Origin: Actinomycetota bacterium
GTDB taxonomy: Bacteria > Actinomycetota > Geothermincolia > Fen-727 > Anoxymicrobiaceae
Direction of reading: 5' to 3'
DNA: 9,157 bases
Assembly: GCA_018894655.1 (NCBI GenBank)
Contig: JAHIPE010000116.1
Location: forward strand, 1-9,157
Shown: piece by piece, positions 6,378 to 9,157 of the stretch
Layout: each line of letters begins with the position of its first letter
Numbering within the stretch: position 1 is the stretch's first letter
Notes under the pieces: generated by a model
Database searches by the model: none
The model's input: only the letters and a program-made list of their open reading frames with translations
Told to the model about the DNA's origin: nothing
Translations under genes and position numbers: made by a program

Positions 6378-7127
6378 CTACCGCGTCCTCCCCACATCGT
6401 CCGCGGCCGGGTCTTGCGCGCGACGCAACTCCTCGGGTTCGCGGTTGATCTGAGCCACCAGGATATACCCCGTGGCAGCCAGCGAGAGGCCCAACACGAC
6501 CATCACCGGCAGGGCAATCCATAGCGCGGGAAGGAGGTTGGTTACATAGACGCTCTGGTTCCACGCCGGCATGAGGAGAAGGATGAACGCGAAGAAGCAA
6601 CATGCACCCATGGCGAATGCGAGAAGTGCGGCCCCGCGGACCGCTTGTCGCCATGTTCCCCACTTCTCAAAAGGCCTTGGAGGCTCCCAGAGCAGCCCCA
6701 GGGCCACCAGCGCGAACCCCAGCAGCAGGCGGTAGGAACTGGAGTACATGAGTTTGCCGATGTAGTACCCCAATCGCTTCAGCCCGCTCATTATAGAAAC
6801 CGCCTCAATCGAGACGGTGAAATCCGAAGTGGAGCGGAGCATCTCCAGAAAGGCGATACCCAGGGCCGTGCAGCCCAGTACGAGCAACATGGCCGGTACG
6901 GCTGAACGCGCTACCCACGTTGGTGCCTCAGGGCCGGCCTCGTCCGGCCGCGCCCGCGGGCCGGGGGGGGTCCGTCCGGCCTCGGCGGCATCGAGGTCCG
7001 CCACGTCTGGAACCGGGGCGCCGGCGCGTGACGGCGCGTGTCCGCGCTCGACCAGTTCCACGCCGCAGGTATGGCAGGTGTCGCATCCGCACTTCTGCTC
7101 GCGCCCACATTGGGGACAGTACGCCAC
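6378..7127 (-). CDS. Zinc-ribbon-tipped membrane protein of unknown function, four predicted helices
   Basis: This 249-residue protein begins with a cysteine cluster (Cys4, Cys7, Cys13, Cys15, Cys18, Cys21). The pairs 4/7 and 18/21 can form a short zinc ribbon, with two extra cysteines between them. A proline- and alanine-rich, probably disordered linker (about 30-70) follows. Hydrophobic segments lie at about 75-97, 131-147, 164-187 and 196-226, before a charged tail (REPEELRRAQDP). The cysteine head is probably cytoplasmic. I do not recognise a named family beyond the general class of bacterial proteins with an N-terminal zinc ribbon joined to transmembrane helices. The start is GTG at 7125-7127, 23 bases after glmS, with AGGGG about 11 bases upstream. 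It lies between glmS and nnr, where acpS is often found in actinobacteria. Confidence 0.8.
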   Translation of the reverse strand: MAYCPQCGREQKCGCDTCHTCGVELVERGHAPSRAGAPVPDVADLDAAEAGRTPPGPRARPDEAGPEAPTWVARSAVPAMLLVLGCTALGIAFLEMLRSTSDFTVSIEAVSIMSGLKRLGYYIGKLMYSSSYRLLLGFALVALGLLWEPPRPFEKWGTWRQAVRGAALLAFAMGACCFFAFILLLMPAWNQSVYVTNLLPALWIALPVMVVLGLSLAATGYILVAQINREPEELRRAQDPAADDVGRTR

Positions 7128-7150
7128 GTTGTTATCGGCCCCTGGTCAGA

Positions 7151-8980
7151 TCACTCCACGGTCACCGTCTTGGCCAGGTTGCGGGGCTGGTCCACGTTGC
7201 AACCCCTCAGTTTGGCCACGTAGTAGGCGAAAAGCTGTAGCGGCACCACCGTAAGGACCGGGTACAGCATCTCCATCGTCTCGGGCACCCACAGCACGTC
7301 GTCACAGATCTCCTCGATCTCGGGATCCCCCCTGGTGGCAACCGCGACCACCGGCGCCCCGCGCGCCTTTACCTCCTCGATGTTGCTTATCATCTTATCG
7401 TAGACGGAGTTCCTCGGCGCTATCGCCACCACCGGCACGTCCTTGTCGAGAAGCGCGATGGGCCCGTGTTTCATCTCGCCGGCGGGATACCCCTCGGCGT
7501 GCAGGTACGATATCTCCTTGAGCTTGAGCGCGCCCTCCATGGCGACCGGGTAACCAACGCTCCTGCCCAGGAAGAGGAAATCACGGCAGTGCTGGTACTT
7601 CTCGGCACAGGCGATGACCGCGTCTCTCCCCTCCAGTACCTCTTCTATCTTCGGTGGCAACACCTGTAGCTCACCCACTATCATCCGGTACTTCTCATCT
7701 GAAACCCCTCCCCGCAGCCGCCCCAGGTGCATCGCCAGCAGGTACATCGCGGCCATCTGCGCGGTGAACGTCTTGGTGGCGGCGACCCCTACCTCCGGCC
7801 CCGCGTGGGTGTATATAACCCCGTCGGCCTCTCGGGTCATCTGGCTCCCCACCACGTTCACCACCGCGATGACGCTGGCGCCCCGCCTCTTGGCCTCCCT
7901 TACCCCCGCCAGCGTATCCATCGTCTCCCCGGACTGGCTGACCGCCACCACAAGGTCATCCCCGGTGACCACGAGGTTCCGGTAACGGAACTCCGAGGCT
8001 ATCTCTATCTCCACCGGAAGCGCCGCCCATCGCTCGAACAGGTACTTCGCCAGGAGCCCGGCGTGGTACGACGTACCGCAGGCCACCACCACGATTCGCC
8101 TCAGCTCTCGCGCGGCTTCCGGCTCCAGGCAGAGTTCCTCCACCTCGATCTCCCCCGACGAGTCAAACTTGTCGGCCAGGGTATCCGCCACCGCCCTGGG
8201 CTGCTCGAATATCTCCTTCAGCATGAAGTCGTCGTAGCCGCCTTTTTCTGCGGCGTCGATATCCCAGTCCACCTCCACCGGCCGGTGTGAAACCTCCCGC
8301 CCGTCAGGCCCGGAAATGCTGTAGCCGCTCCGGTTGACCACCAGCAGTTCACCATCCTCGAGGAAGATAAAACGCCTGGTCCTGGTGAGGTACGCCGGTA
8401 CCGCGGAGGCAATGAAGTACTCCCCGTCGCCGATTCCCAGTACCAGGGGGCTATCACGCCGGGCAGCGACTATGACGTCTGGATTATCTCTGTGCACCGC
8501 CACGATACCGTAGGCGCCCGCGAGTTCGCCCAGGCTCAGGCGAAGGGCCTCGGCCAGGTCGCCGTGGTAGTTCTCCTCGATAAGGTGGGCTATTGTCTCG
8601 GTGTCGGTCTGTGACTTGAACCGGTGGCCGCGGCTCTGAAGGCTGTGCTTCAACTTAACGAAGTTCTCGATGATGCCGTTATGGACCACCGCTATATTGC
8701 CATCGCAGTCGAGGTGGGGGTGGGCGTTCTCCACGGTAGGTGGGCCGTGGGTTGCCCAGCGTGTATGCCCGATTCCGGTGGTGCCGGGAAGCTCAGCGCC
8801 CTCCAGCGCGCCGGCCAGGGCATCCAGGTTACCAGACACCCGGACGCAGCCCATCTCTCCCTCCGGCGAGATGACGCAGATGCCCGCCGAGTCGTATCCC
8901 CGGTACTCCAGCCGGCGAAGGCCCTCGAAGAGGACCGCCTTCGCCTGCCTGTCCCCAAGATAACCTGTTATGCCACACAT
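7151..8980 (-). CDS. glmS: Glutamine-fructose-6-phosphate aminotransferase (isomerizing)
   Basis: This 609-residue enzyme makes glucosamine-6-phosphate from fructose-6-phosphate and glutamine, the first committed step to UDP-GlcNAc for peptidoglycan. The N-terminal Ntn glutaminase domain (2 to about 225) begins MCGITGYLG, so Cys2 is the nucleophile after Met removal. It contains HTRWATHG (72-79) and NGIIEN (101-106). Two SIS isomerase domains follow (about 290-420 and 455-595), with VVACGTSYHAG (298-308), SQSGET (348-353) and LKEISYLHAEGYPAGEMKHG (487-506). The C-terminus ends DQPRNLAKTVTVE, with the conserved active-site lysine at 604. Length equals that of the E. coli enzyme. The ATG has only a weak, close Shine-Dalgarno (AGGA). 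It is the first gene here in the direction of transcription. Upstream lies an inverted-repeat element, and no glmS ribozyme was recognised. Confidence 0.98.
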   Translation of the reverse strand: MCGITGYLGDRQAKAVLFEGLRRLEYRGYDSAGICVISPEGEMGCVRVSGNLDALAGALEGAELPGTTGIGHTRWATHGPPTVENAHPHLDCDGNIAVVHNGIIENFVKLKHSLQSRGHRFKSQTDTETIAHLIEENYHGDLAEALRLSLGELAGAYGIVAVHRDNPDVIVAARRDSPLVLGIGDGEYFIASAVPAYLTRTRRFIFLEDGELLVVNRSGYSISGPDGREVSHRPVEVDWDIDAAEKGGYDDFMLKEIFEQPRAVADTLADKFDSSGEIEVEELCLEPEAARELRRIVVVACGTSYHAGLLAKYLFERWAALPVEIEIASEFRYRNLVVTGDDLVVAVSQSGETMDTLAGVREAKRRGASVIAVVNVVGSQMTREADGVIYTHAGPEVGVAATKTFTAQMAAMYLLAMHLGRLRGGVSDEKYRMIVGELQVLPPKIEEVLEGRDAVIACAEKYQHCRDFLFLGRSVGYPVAMEGALKLKEISYLHAEGYPAGEMKHGPIALLDKDVPVVAIAPRNSVYDKMISNIEEVKARGAPVVAVATRGDPEIEEICDDVLWVPETMEMLYPVLTVVPLQLFAYYVAKLRGCNVDQPRNLAKTVTVE

Positions 8981-9007
8981 TTCCTATCCATGGCCGCCTT
9001 GGTACCC

Positions 9008-9157
9008 CGCTCCATTAATACGCTTGCATTCGAACGTCGATGCATCCGCACCTGCTGCGTTCCGCTCCCTCGCGGTACTCACGGAGTACAGCTCGGTCGC
9101 GCGCCTTGCATGAGCGGCGCCTCGGCGCTCTCGATACGACACCGTATTTATGGAACG
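9008..9157. repeat. Structured non-coding element with 15-base imperfect terminal inverted repeats (possible MITE-like or dispersed intergenic repeat)
   Basis: CGCTCCATTAATACG at 9008-9022 is mirrored, on the other strand, by CGTTCCATAAATACG read inward from 9157 to 9143, agreeing at 13 of 15 positions. Three small hairpins lie between. The first is 9025-9044, with arms TGCATTCGA and TCGATGCA, one bulged T and loop ACG. The second is 9075-9089, GTACTC-ACG-GAGTAC, with a perfect six-base stem. The third is 9117-9128, GCGCC-TC-GGCGC. CTTGCAT occurs twice (9023-9029, 9105-9111). The style resembles dispersed intergenic repeats, and no protein of recognisable type is encoded. It ends exactly at the window edge, so its right boundary and any target-site duplication cannot be judged. 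It occupies most of the 177 bases upstream of glmS. Confidence 0.55.

Noticed and set aside
7727..8290. Plus-strand frame rich in His and Arg inside glmS
   Set aside because: It lies entirely opposite the strongly supported glmS sequence and shows only composition expected from the complementary strand.
8981..9157. glmS ribozyme or riboswitch upstream of glmS
   Set aside because: An AGCGCC-like string occurs on the minus strand, but the conserved core of the glmS ribozyme and its pseudoknot partners are not there, and the string belongs to a local GCGCC hairpin of the inverted-repeat element.

Overview
The window is a tightly packed, GC-rich bacterial chromosome segment in which every convincing gene lies on the minus strand, so transcription runs from the right end to the left. 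Most gaps are 3 to 57 bases. The exceptions are about 100 bases before the P1-family protein gene and 72 bases before the CBS gene, and no convincing rho-independent terminator or strong promoter was seen anywhere. Several genes start with GTG or TTG, some behind very good Shine-Dalgarno sequences. Gene content and order (glmS, then nnr, alr and tsaE, with a family-4 uracil-DNA glycosylase, an FmdB zinc ribbon and a BCAM0308-type protein) suggest a high-GC Gram-positive-like bacterium. A deep-branching anaerobic actinobacterium or a high-GC clostridial relative is most likely. This is inferred from synteny and protein style, not proven.

Layout in the direction of transcription. A 150-base element with imperfect inverted ends (9008-9157) lies at the right edge. 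glmS (8980-7151) follows, then a zinc-ribbon four-helix membrane protein (7127-6378) and the bifunctional NAD(P)H-hydrate repair enzyme Nnr (6321-4771). Next come a small unrecognised membrane protein (about 4720-4319), a two-CBS-domain protein (4246-3764), alanine racemase Alr (3754-2576) and a BCAM0308/NMD3-like zinc protein (2572-2150). The last genes are a P1-family (DmpA/NylC-type) self-processing hydrolase (2047-1115), an FmdB-type zinc ribbon (1093-878), a family-4 [4Fe-4S] uracil-DNA glycosylase (850-245) and the start of tsaE (207-1, running off the left edge).

How the genes fit together. GlmS (glucosamine-6-phosphate) and Alr (D-alanine) supply peptidoglycan precursors. Nnr repairs damaged NAD(P)H, TsaE is part of tRNA t6A modification, and the glycosylase removes uracil from DNA. 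This is the familiar glmS-nnr-alr-tsaE housekeeping block, here carrying lineage-specific insertions (two membrane proteins, a CBS protein, three zinc-ribbon or cysteine-rich proteins and a P1-family hydrolase). No defence system, CRISPR array, rRNA, tRNA or transposase gene was found. The least ordinary features are the structured inverted-repeat element before glmS, a clamp-binding-like tail on the glycosylase, and the unrecognised membrane proteins.
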